DNA of 64,000 nucleotides from Pseudomonadota bacterium. GTDB lineage: Bacteria; Pseudomonadota; Alphaproteobacteria; Azospirillales; Azospirillaceae. Below the pieces are notes generated by a model. That model was not told the DNA's origin. It ran no database searches and saw only the letters and a list, made by a program, of their open reading frames with translations. A program made the translations under genes and the position numbers. The DNA lies in contig JAFAFA010000046.1 in assembly GCA_023423695.1 (NCBI GenBank), forward strand, positions 1 to 64,000. Direction: 5' to 3'. Below, piece by piece: positions 1 through 8,047 of the stretch (its first letter is position 1; every line of letters starts with the position of its first letter).

Positions 1-438
1 GTCGAGAAGGAGGCCCCCGGCCTCGTCATCCTCGGCAAGCAGGCGATCGACGACGACTGCAACCAGACCGGCCAGATGCTGGCGGCGCTGCTCGGCTGGG
101 GCCAGGGCACCTTCGCCTCGAAGGTCGTCGCCGGCGACGGCACGGTCGCGGTCACCCGCGAGATCGACGGCGGGCTGGAGACGGTGGAGCTGAAGCTGCC
201 GGCGGTGGTCACCGCCGATCTGCGCCTCAACGAGCCGCGCTATGCCTCGCTGCCCAACATCATGAAGGCGAAGAAGAAGCCGCTGGAGACCATCACCCCG
301 GACAGCCTGGGTGTCGACGTCACCCCGCGCCTGAAGATGCTGAAGGTGACGGAGCCGGCCAAGCGTCAGGCCGGCATCAAGGTGCCGGACGTCGCCACGC
401 TGGTGGACAAGCTCAAGAACGATGCGCGCGTGATCTGA
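1..438 (+). CDS. etfB: Electron transfer flavoprotein beta subunit, C-terminal part (5' end outside window)
   Basis: The reading frame is open from the first base and gives 145 residues before TGA; the full family protein is about 250 residues, so roughly 100 N-terminal residues lie upstream of the window. The text around KQAIDDDCNQTGQMLAALLGW and the later ADLRLNEPRYASLPNIMKAKKK segment are hallmark ETF-beta sequence; the latter is the recognition-loop region that docks on acyl-CoA dehydrogenases. ETF-beta carries the AMP and, with the alpha subunit, passes electrons from flavin dehydrogenases to ETF:quinone oxidoreductase. It sits 16 bases ahead of etfA, so the two are surely one operon. 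Confidence 0.97.
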   Translation, partial: VEKEAPGLVILGKQAIDDDCNQTGQMLAALLGWGQGTFASKVVAGDGTVAVTREIDGGLETVELKLPAVVTADLRLNEPRYASLPNIMKAKKKPLETITPDSLGVDVTPRLKMLKVTEPAKRQAGIKVPDVATLVDKLKNDARVI

Positions 439-454
439 GGGGGATGATCTGACC

Positions 455-1393
455 ATGGCCAACATTCTCGTCATTGCGGAACACGACAACGCGTCGCTGA
501 AGCCCGCCACCCTGAACGCCGTCACCGCCGCTTCCAAGATCGGCGGCGACATCCATGTCCTGGTCGCCGGCAAGGGCGCCCAGGCCGCCGCCGAGGCGGC
601 ATCCAAGGTGGCCGGTGTCGCCAAGGTGCTGCTGGCCGACGACGCGGCCTATGAGCACCAGCTGCCGGAAGACGTCGCTCCGCTGGTGGTGTCGGTCACC
701 AAGAGCGGCTACGGCCATGTCCTGGCCGGCGCCACCTCGGTCGGCAAGAACCTCCTGCCGCGCGTCGCCGCGCTGCTGGACGTCGCCGCCATTTCCGACA
801 TCACCGCGGTGGCGGCGGCCGATACCTTCGAGCGGCCGATCTACGCCGGCAACGCGATTGCCACCGTGCAGTCGGCCGATGCGGTGAAGGTCATCACCGT
901 CCGCACCACCGCCTTCGAGACCGCCGCCGCCGAAGGCGGTTCGGCCTCGGTCGAGGCGGTGTCGGGCGCCGGTGCGGCCGGTCTGTCGAGCTTCGTCTCG
1001 GCCGAACTGACCAAGTCGGAGCGTCCGGAGCTGACCGCCGCCCGCGTGGTGGTGTCGGGTGGCCGCGGCATGCAGTCGGGCGAGAATTTCCCGATGCTGG
1101 AGGCTCTCGCCGACAAGCTGGGCGCCGCGGTGGGCGCCAGCCGCGCCGCCGTGGACGCGGGCTTCGTGCCGAACGATTATCAGGTCGGGCAAACCGGCAA
1201 GATCGTGGCGCCCGAGCTGTACATTGCCGTCGGCATCTCCGGTGCGATCCAGCACCTCGCCGGCATGAAGGACAGCAAGGTGATCGTCGCGATCAACAAG
1301 GATGAGGAAGCGCCCATCTTCCAGGTCGCCGATTACGGCCTCGTCGCGGACCTGTTCAAGGCCGTGCCGGAGCTGACGGACAAACTTGGATAA
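455..1393 (+). CDS. etfA: Electron transfer flavoprotein alpha subunit
   Basis: 312 residues, the normal length for the family. The N-terminal half (about 1-190) is the alpha/beta domain; the C-terminal FAD domain shows the family signature from SGGRGMQSGENF through VGQTGKIVAPELYIAVGISGAIQH and ends with the conserved DEEAPIFQVADYGLVAD stretch. It binds FAD and forms the heterodimer with EtfB that feeds electrons from beta-oxidation and amino-acid dehydrogenases to the quinone pool. A purine-rich GAGGGGGA lies just before ATG 455. The 3-hydroxyacyl-CoA dehydrogenase gene follows after 83 bases, and etfBA-hbd is a familiar alphaproteobacterial order. Confidence 0.97.
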   Translation: MANILVIAEHDNASLKPATLNAVTAASKIGGDIHVLVAGKGAQAAAEAASKVAGVAKVLLADDAAYEHQLPEDVAPLVVSVTKSGYGHVLAGATSVGKNLLPRVAALLDVAAISDITAVAAADTFERPIYAGNAIATVQSADAVKVITVRTTAFETAAAEGGSASVEAVSGAGAAGLSSFVSAELTKSERPELTAARVVVSGGRGMQSGENFPMLEALADKLGAAVGASRAAVDAGFVPNDYQVGQTGKIVAPELYIAVGISGAIQHLAGMKDSKVIVAINKDEEAPIFQVADYGLVADLFKAVPELTDKLG

Positions 1394-1476
1394 GGCGCGC
1401 TGATCCGGGTCGCGGCCGGGGGGACGTTCTTCCCGGCCGCGGCCCTTCTACCCACATCCCAAGCGGGACAGCCTCC

Positions 1477-2355
1477 ATGACCACGATCAAGAAGATTGGC
1501 ATCATCGGCGCCGGCCAGATGGGCAGCGGTATCGCCCAGGTCTGCGCCCAGGCCGGCTATGATGTCGTCCTGTCCGACATCAGCGACGCGGTCCTGGAAA
1601 AGGCGCTCGCCAGCATCGGCCGGAATTACGACCGTCAGATCCAGAAGGGCAAGCTGGAGGAGGCGGAGAAGACCGCCGCCCTCGGCCGCATCGTCACCGG
1701 CACCGACCTGTCTGTGTTCGGCGAGTCCGATCTGGTGATCGAGGCCGCAACCGAGAACGAGGCGTTGAAGCGCGACCTGCTGAAGAAGCTGGTCCCGCAT
1801 CTGAAGCCGGAGGCGCTGATCGCGACGAACACCTCGTCGATCTCGATCACCCGTCTGGCCGCAGCGACCGACCGTCCGGCCAAGTTCATGGGCATGCACT
1901 TCATGAACCCGGTGCCGGTGATGCAGCTGGTCGAGCTGATCCGCGGCATTGCGACCGACGAGCCGACCTTCAATGCCATCAAGGAACTGACGCTCGCCAT
2001 CGGTAAGACCGCCGCGGTGGCCGAGGATTTCCCGGCCTTCATCGTCAACCGCATCCTGCTGCCGATGATCAACGAGGCCGTCTACACCCTCTATGAGGGC
2101 GTCGGCGGCGTCGAGGCCATCGACACGGCTCTGAAGCTGGGCGCCAACCACCCGATGGGTCCGTTGGAACTGGCCGATTTCATTGGCTTGGACACCTGTC
2201 TGGCGGTGATGCAGGTGCTGTACGAGGGCTTGGCCGACAGCAAGTACCGCCCCTGCCCGCTGCTGGTGAAGTATGTCGAGGCCGGCTGGATCGGGAAGAA
2301 ATACGGCCGCGGCTTCTACGACTACTCGCAGACGCCGCCGGTCCCGACCCGCTGA
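1477..2355 (+). CDS. hbd: 3-hydroxybutyryl-CoA dehydrogenase
   Basis: 292 residues, matching the short monofunctional 3-hydroxyacyl-CoA dehydrogenases. The N-terminal Rossmann domain opens with IGAGQMGSGIAQVCAQAGYDV (dinucleotide-binding GxGxxG), and the catalytic histidine lies in the GMHFMNPVPVMQLVE motif. The C-terminal helical dimer domain carries FIVNRILLPMINEA and NHPMGPLELADFIGLD. It oxidises (S)-3-hydroxybutyryl-CoA to acetoacetyl-CoA with NAD(P)+, or the reverse in polyhydroxybutyrate-linked metabolism. It follows etfBA in the same direction and is closed by a strong terminator. The symbols hbd, paaH or fadB-like could all be used for it. Confidence 0.95.
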   Translation: MTTIKKIGIIGAGQMGSGIAQVCAQAGYDVVLSDISDAVLEKALASIGRNYDRQIQKGKLEEAEKTAALGRIVTGTDLSVFGESDLVIEAATENEALKRDLLKKLVPHLKPEALIATNTSSISITRLAAATDRPAKFMGMHFMNPVPVMQLVELIRGIATDEPTFNAIKELTLAIGKTAAVAEDFPAFIVNRILLPMINEAVYTLYEGVGGVEAIDTALKLGANHPMGPLELADFIGLDTCLAVMQVLYEGLADSKYRPCPLLVKYVEAGWIGKKYGRGFYDYSQTPPVPTR

Positions 2356-2373
2356 GGACTGTTTGCTTGGAAG

Positions 2374-2404
2374 GCCCGCCCTGGGGAACCGGGGCGGGCT
2401 TTTT
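2374..2404 (+). terminator. Rho-independent terminator after hbd
   Basis: A perfect 8-bp GC stem, GCCCGCCC (2374-2381) pairing with GGGCGGGC (2392-2399), has a 10-base loop and is followed at once by TTTTT (2400-2404). It begins 18 bases after the hbd stop and should end the etfBA-hbd transcript. Confidence 0.9.
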
Positions 2405-2430
2405 CGTTGGGGAGGGAATGGCTGGCGAAT

Positions 2431-2537
2431 GCCCCCACCTAACCTCCCCCGCTGGGCGGGGGAGGGACTGCCGCCACTCTCCCGCATAAGCACCGATCCC
2501 CTCCCCCGCCCAGCCGGGGGAGGGTTAGGGTGGGGGC
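2431..2537. repeat. Dispersed 107-bp palindromic repeat, copy 1
   Basis: The outer ends are inverted (GCCCCCACCTAACCTCCCCC against GGGGGAGGGTTAGGGTGGGGGC), with inner GC hairpins and a central GACTGCCGCC...TAAGCACC core. A near-identical element lies at 49143-49251, including the same core, so this is a family and not chance GC richness. It lies between hbd and the convergent glucose dehydrogenase gene. Confidence 0.88.
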
Positions 2538-2562
2538 TAACGTCTCTGTAAAGACACCTCCC

Positions 2563-4995
2563 TCACTTCGGCAGCGCGTAGGCGATCACCGAATCGCCCC
2601 CTTTGGTCCCCAGCGAGCCGTGCCCGCCGGCGACCACCAGCACATATTGCCGGCCGTCCTCGCCCTGGTAGGTCATCGGCGTCGCCTGACCGCCGGCCGG
2701 GAGGCGGCTTTCCCACAGCTGCCTGCCGTTGGACACGTCATACGCCCGCACATAATAGTCGATGGTGCCGGACAGGAAGGCCACGCCGCCCGCCGTCATG
2801 ATCGGGCCGCCCAGGTTGGGCACACCCATGCGGAAGGGCAGCGGGACCGGCGAGGCGTCGCGGGTCGTGCCGTTCTTGTGCTTCCACACGACCTTGCCGG
2901 TCGTCAGGTCGGCCGCGGCCACATAGCCCCAGGGCGGTGCCTGACAGGGCAGGCCCAGCACCGAAACGAAGGGGCCGAGCTTCACCGCATAGGGCGCGCC
3001 GAAATTCTCGTTCAGCGCCGGCAGGCTGAATTCCAGCCGCTCGCCGCCCTGGACATACAAATCCTTGTCGTTCCGGCGCGGCACCAACTGCGAGACGAAG
3101 GCGAGGTAGGTCGGCGTGGTGAAGGCGATCTGGCGCTGCGGATCCACCGCGACGCCGCCCCAGTTGAAGACGCCGAAATTGCCGGGATAGACCAGCGATC
3201 CCTGCAGCGACGGCGGCGTGTAGCGCCCCTCGTAGCGCAGCCGCTTCAAGGCGATGCGGCAGGCGAGCTGGTCGAACATCGTCGCCCCCCACATGTCCGC
3301 TCCGCCCAACACCGGCGGGTCGAAGGACAGGGCGGAAACCGGCTGGGTCGGGGCGGTATGGTCGCCCTCCGCGGCACCCTGGGGCGCCGGCTTCTCGGTC
3401 ACCGGCAACACCGGCTGGCCGGTGCGTCGGTCCAGCACGAACAGCTCGCCCTGCTTGGTCGGCTGAACCAAAGCCGGCACAGTCTGTCCGTTCACCATGA
3501 GGTCGATCAAGCTGGGCTGGGCGGGCACGTCATAGTCCCACAGATCGTGATGCACGGTCTGGAAGACCCAGCGCACCTGCCCCGTCGCCAGATCGAGCGC
3601 CACGACGGACGATGAGAAGCGCTCCACCTCCGGGCTGCGGTTGCCGCCGAACTGGTCGGGCGGCTGGTTGCCCAGCGGGAGGTAGACCATGCCAAGCGCC
3701 TCGTCCACGCTGGCGATCGACCAGCTGTTGGGCGAATTGACCGTGTAGGTCTGACCCTCCGCGATCGGAGCGGTCTGGTCGGGCTTGGCCGAGTCCCAGT
3801 TCCACACCAGATGGCCGTCATTCACGTCGAAGGCACGGATGACGCCCGACTGCTCCTTGGTCGAGACATTGTCCAGCACCGTGCCGCCGACGATGATCAG
3901 ATTGGCCGTCACCACCGGCGGCGAGGTCGAGTAATAGGCACCGGGCCGCACATTCGGCATGTTAGCCCACAGGTTGATCTCGCCGCTCTGACCGAAACCG
4001 GTGCAGCTCGACCCGTCCTCCGGGTTCAGCGCCACCAGACGCCCGTCGGCGGTCGGCATGAACAGCTTGGCGGCGCACGCGCCCCCGGCAGCATTGGCGG
4101 CCGCTTGCGGAGCCGGATGGTAGGACAGGCCGCGGCAGGTCAGGTGCTGCAGCGCCAGTTGCTTGGGATCGATCTTAAGGTCGCGGCGCCAGACCTCCTT
4201 GCCGGTGGTCGCGTCCAGCGCGATCACATGCTGGTGGGGGGAGCACAGGAACAGACGGTTGCCGACCTTCAGCGGAGTCACCTCGAAGGTGGTTTCCTTC
4301 GGATCGCCGGGCTGGCCGCGCAGGTCGCCCGTGTTGTAGCTCCAGGCAACCGACAGCCTGTCCGCATTCTCCGGCGTGATACCGGTCAGCGGCGAATAGC
4401 GCTGGCCGTAGCCGGTGCGGCCATAGGCATGCCATTCCCCGTCGGGGATCGCCGGGCCGGAGCCGGCACCCGGCATCCCGGCCGATGCGGTCTGCTGCCG
4501 CGCCGGCACGGTTCCGTCGATGCGGTGCGGGTCGGTGAACCAGGACGCGACGGCGACCAGCAGCACGACCGCCAGCGACGCGGTCAGCGGGATGCCGGCT
4601 CCGCGAAAGACCCCCACCGGATAGGCGCCGGGTGCCGGCACACCGGCCATCGGTTGCCGTTCGCCCAGGCGCCGGGTGATCCAGGGCATCAGCAGCAGGA
4701 AACCGACCACCGCGATCACGTCGCCGCGGGCCGCCAGCGGCCACCAGTCCAGCCCAGCTTCCCACAAGGCCCAGGCCAGCGTTCCGATCACCAGAAGCGC
4801 ATAGACCGTCAACGCCGCGGGCGACCGCTTCACCAGCAGAAGGGCCGTGACCAGGAACAGGATACCGGCGACGGCATAGTACCAGGACCCGCCCAGCAGG
4901 ATCAGCCAAAGGCCGCCGCCCAGCGACCCCAGCCCCAATATTGCCAGCAGGACCGCCATCGCCCATAGGGCGACGCTTCGCTTCGATTGTTTCAT
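2563..4995 (-). CDS. gcd: Membrane-bound PQQ-dependent glucose (quinoprotein) dehydrogenase
   Basis: 810 residues, close to the roughly 800 typical of membrane glucose dehydrogenases. The first 140 residues form about five hydrophobic segments (for example LWAMAVLLAILGLGSLGGGL), the membrane anchor that delivers electrons to ubiquinone. The rest is the eight-bladed quinoprotein propeller facing the periplasm: GEWHAYGRTGYGQRYSPLTGI, the MWGATMFDQLACRIALKRLRYEGRYTPP block expected to hold the PQQ-site residues, and NWGGVAVDPQR. It oxidises glucose, or another polyol or sugar acid in this family, and needs PQQ made elsewhere, since no pqq genes lie in the window. I chose ATG 4995 because MKQSKRSVAL directly precedes the first membrane segment; the frame stays open further upstream without family sequence. 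Confidence 0.93.
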   Translation of the reverse strand: MKQSKRSVALWAMAVLLAILGLGSLGGGLWLILLGGSWYYAVAGILFLVTALLLVKRSPAALTVYALLVIGTLAWALWEAGLDWWPLAARGDVIAVVGFLLLMPWITRRLGERQPMAGVPAPGAYPVGVFRGAGIPLTASLAVVLLVAVASWFTDPHRIDGTVPARQQTASAGMPGAGSGPAIPDGEWHAYGRTGYGQRYSPLTGITPENADRLSVAWSYNTGDLRGQPGDPKETTFEVTPLKVGNRLFLCSPHQHVIALDATTGKEVWRRDLKIDPKQLALQHLTCRGLSYHPAPQAAANAAGGACAAKLFMPTADGRLVALNPEDGSSCTGFGQSGEINLWANMPNVRPGAYYSTSPPVVTANLIIVGGTVLDNVSTKEQSGVIRAFDVNDGHLVWNWDSAKPDQTAPIAEGQTYTVNSPNSWSIASVDEALGMVYLPLGNQPPDQFGGNRSPEVERFSSSVVALDLATGQVRWVFQTVHHDLWDYDVPAQPSLIDLMVNGQTVPALVQPTKQGELFVLDRRTGQPVLPVTEKPAPQGAAEGDHTAPTQPVSALSFDPPVLGGADMWGATMFDQLACRIALKRLRYEGRYTPPSLQGSLVYPGNFGVFNWGGVAVDPQRQIAFTTPTYLAFVSQLVPRRNDKDLYVQGGERLEFSLPALNENFGAPYAVKLGPFVSVLGLPCQAPPWGYVAAADLTTGKVVWKHKNGTTRDASPVPLPFRMGVPNLGGPIMTAGGVAFLSGTIDYYVRAYDVSNGRQLWESRLPAGGQATPMTYQGEDGRQYVLVVAGGHGSLGTKGGDSVIAYALPK

Positions 4996-5178
4996 GGCAC
5001 GTCCTCGACCGAAACCCTTTCCAAACCAACGAACGGGGGCGGAGTTGGTTGCGACATTTTCGAACGATGGATGCTGTTCTCTGCGCATCGCTGCCCATCC
5101 GGCAAAGCTTCGGAACGCGAAGCGCGCCATTTTTGTTGAACGGCGAAAGATCCCCGAATCTGCAAGACGGAGGCCGCC

Positions 5179-5706
5179 ATGCGCATGCACCGCCATCCCT
5201 GGAGCGAAGAGTTCGCCAAGATGAGTCCGGAGCCCCGTTACCGCGGCGTCGGCCCGCGCAACTACCGCCGGTCCGACCAGCGCATCCTGGAGGACATCAA
5301 CGAACGCCTGACCGACGACCATCACATCGACGCCTCCGACATCGGCGTGAAGGTGGAGGGAGGCGAGGTGACGCTGTCCGGCACCGTCACCGACCGCGCC
5401 GCCCGCCGCCGGGCGGAGGACATCGCGGAAAGCGTGTCGGGCGTCGGCCATGTGCAGAACGACCTGCGCGTCGCCAGCCGGAATGCCCCAGGCCAGGCGA
5501 CGAGCGTCGGCCTCGGCGAGCGGGTGGAGCCGGCCGCTCCGCAGGGTGAGGGCAGCGTGACCGGCCCCGGTGCCCCGGCGCGGGACGCCATGGTGGCGGC
5601 GCTCGACAACAGCTCCATGGTGCTGGGCAAGCAGCCGCTGCCGGAGGACGACACGCTGCGCCGCAACGATGCCATGGCCGGCACCGCCGGGCGGGACCGC
5701 CGCTGA
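5179..5706 (+). CDS. BON-domain protein
   Basis: 175 residues. A single BON domain covers about residues 34-95 (QRILEDINERLTDDHHIDASD, then VKVEGGEVTLSGTVTDRAARRRAEDIAESVSGV). BON domains bind lipids or membranes and are common in OsmY-like and stress proteins. The C-terminal 80 residues are low-complexity, rich in Gly, Ala, Pro and charged residues, and probably disordered. No signal peptide is visible, so a cytoplasmic or loosely membrane-associated role is likely. Start ATG 5179 has GACGGAGG seven bases upstream. It is divergent from the glucose dehydrogenase gene across 183 bases. The specific function is not known. Confidence 0.85.
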   Translation: MRMHRHPWSEEFAKMSPEPRYRGVGPRNYRRSDQRILEDINERLTDDHHIDASDIGVKVEGGEVTLSGTVTDRAARRRAEDIAESVSGVGHVQNDLRVASRNAPGQATSVGLGERVEPAAPQGEGSVTGPGAPARDAMVAALDNSSMVLGKQPLPEDDTLRRNDAMAGTAGRDRR

Positions 5707-5887
5707 GCCATGACCGGATCGGGGAGGGCGGCTGCGCCCCCCCCTGCACCGGGTGCGCTGCTGCCCTGCGCGGGCATCCAGAGGACCTGAGAGGTTGCTT
5801 AACCATCGGTTAACCGGCGGGGATCATTGTCCCGCGGCAAATCGAGTATCCCCTCTCAAGCCTTCCTGAAACAGAGCAGCTGCCATC

Positions 5888-6097
5888 ATGGGCAACAAGA
5901 CCATCAAGCTTTCCGACAAGGGCGGTTACCGCGACGTCGCCCTCGACCAACTGCCGCGCAATGTCCGCGCCGCGGTGACCGACCTGTCGACCAAGAATCC
6001 GGTCGCCGACATCATCGTCGACCAGTCCGGCATGCTGTACCGCATCCACCTGTCGGCGCCGGCCAACATGTATGTGGACGTGCTGGCCGTCGCCTGA
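5888..6097 (+). CDS. Small conserved-looking protein, 69 residues, unknown function
   Basis: A 69-residue acidic protein with no recognised domain, signal or membrane segment. The pattern GYRDVALDQLPRNVRAAVTDL followed by VADIIVDQSGMLYRIHLSAPA looks like a helix followed by beta strands, and GC-rich third positions support real coding. It stands alone, 181 bases after the BON gene, and ends just before a long stem-loop. No strong Shine-Dalgarno is visible before ATG 5888. I do not recognise the family. Confidence 0.65.
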   Translation: MGNKTIKLSDKGGYRDVALDQLPRNVRAAVTDLSTKNPVADIIVDQSGMLYRIHLSAPANMYVDVLAVA

Positions 6098-6148
6098 GGC
6101 GCCGCCGCAATCCAGTTTCCCGGCCGGTTCTTCCGGCCAGTCGTTCCG

Positions 6149-6182
6149 GAAGGGCGGCCTGCAGCTATTGCAGCCGCCCTTC
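6149..6182. terminator. Stem-loop between convergent genes, probable bidirectional terminator
   Basis: GAAGGGCGGC (6149-6158) pairs perfectly with GCCGCCCTTC (6173-6182) around a 14-base loop that can partly pair itself. There is no long T-tract, so it may slow polymerase from both sides. It overlaps the 3' end of the minus-strand gene that stops at 6165. Confidence 0.55.
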
Positions 6183-6464
6183 GTCGTTCCTGCCCTCCAG
6201 CCGGGCCAGCGCACGGTTCAGCAGCCGGGGCGGCAGCATGGCCACCGCGCCGTCGCGCACCGCGCGCACATCCTCCGGATCGAGTCCGGTGACGGCAGCC
6301 AATTGCCGGTCGTCCAGCCCGCGGTCTTCCGCCAGCAGCGTGATCCATCCCGCCAGCGTGCGGGCCTGGGCCAGTCCGGCCCGGTCGTTGAACCATAGAC
6401 CGCCACCCGGGCGGCCAATCGGCGTTGCGTTTTCGAAAGGCATGTCGGGATCGAACGACGTCAT
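6165..6464 (-). CDS. Small helix-turn-helix protein (XRE/antitoxin-like)
   Basis: 99 residues from ATG 6464, which has GGGGAGG about seven bases upstream. The core LAGWITLLAEDRGLDDRQLAAVTGLDPEDVRAVRDG reads as a helix-turn-helix: a helix with Ala-Ala, a Gly turn, then a putative recognition helix. The rest is short and lacks an effector domain, as in XRE or antitoxin-type regulators. No toxin-sized partner is adjacent. The 307-base leader holds a perfect inverted repeat that could be its operator. Which genes it controls, and whether it binds DNA at all, is inference. Confidence 0.7.
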   Translation of the reverse strand: MTSFDPDMPFENATPIGRPGGGLWFNDRAGLAQARTLAGWITLLAEDRGLDDRQLAAVTGLDPEDVRAVRDGAVAMLPPRLLNRALARLEGRNDEGRLQ

Positions 6465-6771
6465 GGACGCACCTCCCCTCAGCAGTTTCTTTCGCAGTCG
6501 CAGCAAACCCCCGCTGCTTCGCAGCAGATTTTGTTTCCCTTCATTTATGAAGTCTGATGATTTATTCCAGAGGGTGGTAGGCAGTATTCGGCACCACCAA
6601 AGCTCTTTTCCCTGTCTTTTGCGCTGCGGCATGATCGGACGGCGGTGACGCGGCGCCTTTCCGTAATTCTTTGAAACTGTCTTCGCGGGCCGGGGGCTAG
6701 GGCCGGGGGTCGGCTTCGGCGTATAACCGGTGCAATCGTCCCGAATCCTCCCGTGCAGACCGGAATCGCCG
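6465..6771. other. Intergenic leader between divergent genes
   Basis: 307 bases, clearly more AT-rich than the surroundings, holding the promoters of the HTH gene (minus) and the metallohydrolase pair (plus). Visible structures are the hairpin GCTGC-TTC-GCAGC (6513-6525), the palindrome CTTCAT-TT-ATGAAG (6539-6552) and GGTGGT...ACCACC arms near 6575-6600. I see no gene in it. Confidence 0.6.
6539..6552. promoter_or_regulatory. Perfect inverted repeat CTTCAT-TT-ATGAAG, candidate operator
   Basis: Two 6-bp arms with a 2-bp spacer in the AT-rich leader, 75 bases upstream of the small HTH gene start. Size and symmetry suit a dimeric HTH repressor; autoregulation by the 99-residue protein is a guess. 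Confidence 0.4.
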
Positions 6772-8034
6772 ATGTCCGCCTCCCCGTTCTCCCCGCCGCC
6801 GCTGTCCGGACCGGCCCTTCTCGAGCGCATCGACGCGCTGGCGGCGATCAGCGCGGAGGAGGGGCGCCTGTCGCGCCTCTACCTGACACCGGAACATCGC
6901 CGTGCCAGCGACCTCGTCGCGCAGTGGATGAGGGCGGCGGGGATGGCGGTGCGGGAAGATGCCGTCGGCAACATCATCGGCCGCTACGAGGGCGACCGGC
7001 CGGGCCTGCCGGCACTGCTGATCGGCTCCCACCTCGACACGGTGCGGGATGCCGGACGCTATGACGGCATGCTCGGCGTGCTGAGCGGCATCGCCGTGGT
7101 GGCGGATCTGAACGCCCGCGGCCGCCGCCTGCCCTTCGCCGTCGAGGTGATCGGCTTCGGCGACGAGGAGGGCACGCGCTTCCAGTCCACCCTGATCGGC
7201 AGCCGCGCCATCGCCGGCACCTTCGATCCGGCGGCGCTGGAGACGCGCGATACCGCCGGCACGCGGATGGCCGATGCGATGACGGCGTTCGGCCTCGACC
7301 CCTCCGCCTGGGCCACCGCTGCCTACGAGCCGCAGGCCGTCCTGGCCTATGTGGAACTGCACATCGAACAGGGACCGGTTCTGGAGGCTCTGGGACGCCC
7401 GGTCGGCGTGGTCACCGCCATCGCCGGCGCCACCCGGCTGGCGGTGACGGTGGAGGGCATGGCCGGCCATGCCGGCACCGTGCCGATGACCCTGCGCCGC
7501 GATGCGCTGGCTGCGGCCGCCGAGATGATCCTGGCAGTGGAGCAGCTCTGCTCGGGACAGGAGCGGCTGGTCGGCACCGTCGGCCGGATCGAAGCGTCGC
7601 CCGGCGCCACCAACGTCATCCCCGGCAAGGTCCGCTTCACCATCGACCTGCGCGCCGACCGCGATGCCCTGCGGCTGGAGCGGGTCGGCGCCGTTCGCGC
7701 CCGGCTGGAGGCCATCGCCGACGCCCGCGGCGTCGCCATCGGCTTCGAGACCCTGCACGAGAGCCCCGCCGTCGCCTGCCACCCCGCGCTGATGGCGCAG
7801 TTCGCCGCCGCGGCAGCCGCCGAAGGGCTGGACGCGCCGGAACTGCCGAGCGGCGCCGGCCACGATGCCATGGCGGTGGCGGCGCTGACCGACATCGCCA
7901 TGCTGTTCGTACGCTGCGAACGCGGCATCTCGCACAACCCGGCCGAACGCATCACTGCAGCCGATGCGGAGGCGGGCGCCCGCGTGCTCGCCCGCTTCGT
8001 CGAGACTTTCCAGCCCGCAACCTCCCTCCCGTGA
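6772..8034 (+). CDS. M20-family amidohydrolase (allantoate / N-carbamoyl-amino acid hydrolase type)
   Basis: 420 residues from ATG 6772; a GTG at 6730 would add 14 residues of no family character. The metal ligands of the M20 amidase subgroup are all visible: LIGSHLDTVRDAGRYDGMLGV (His and bridging Asp), GFGDEEGTRF (Glu-Glu), the ELHIEQGPVLE His and a late HNPAERI His. The dimerisation-domain motif GMAGHAGTVPMTLRRDA is present. Such enzymes cleave allantoate, ureidoglycolate-type or N-carbamoyl-amino acid substrates in purine or pyrimidine salvage; the exact substrate cannot be read from sequence. The next M20 gene starts 13 bases after the stop, implying co-transcription. Confidence 0.88.
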   Translation: MSASPFSPPPLSGPALLERIDALAAISAEEGRLSRLYLTPEHRRASDLVAQWMRAAGMAVREDAVGNIIGRYEGDRPGLPALLIGSHLDTVRDAGRYDGMLGVLSGIAVVADLNARGRRLPFAVEVIGFGDEEGTRFQSTLIGSRAIAGTFDPAALETRDTAGTRMADAMTAFGLDPSAWATAAYEPQAVLAYVELHIEQGPVLEALGRPVGVVTAIAGATRLAVTVEGMAGHAGTVPMTLRRDALAAAAEMILAVEQLCSGQERLVGTVGRIEASPGATNVIPGKVRFTIDLRADRDALRLERVGAVRARLEAIADARGVAIGFETLHESPAVACHPALMAQFAAAAAAEGLDAPELPSGAGHDAMAVAALTDIAMLFVRCERGISHNPAERITAADAEAGARVLARFVETFQPATSLP

Positions 8035-8047
8035 CGGACCGCCTACC

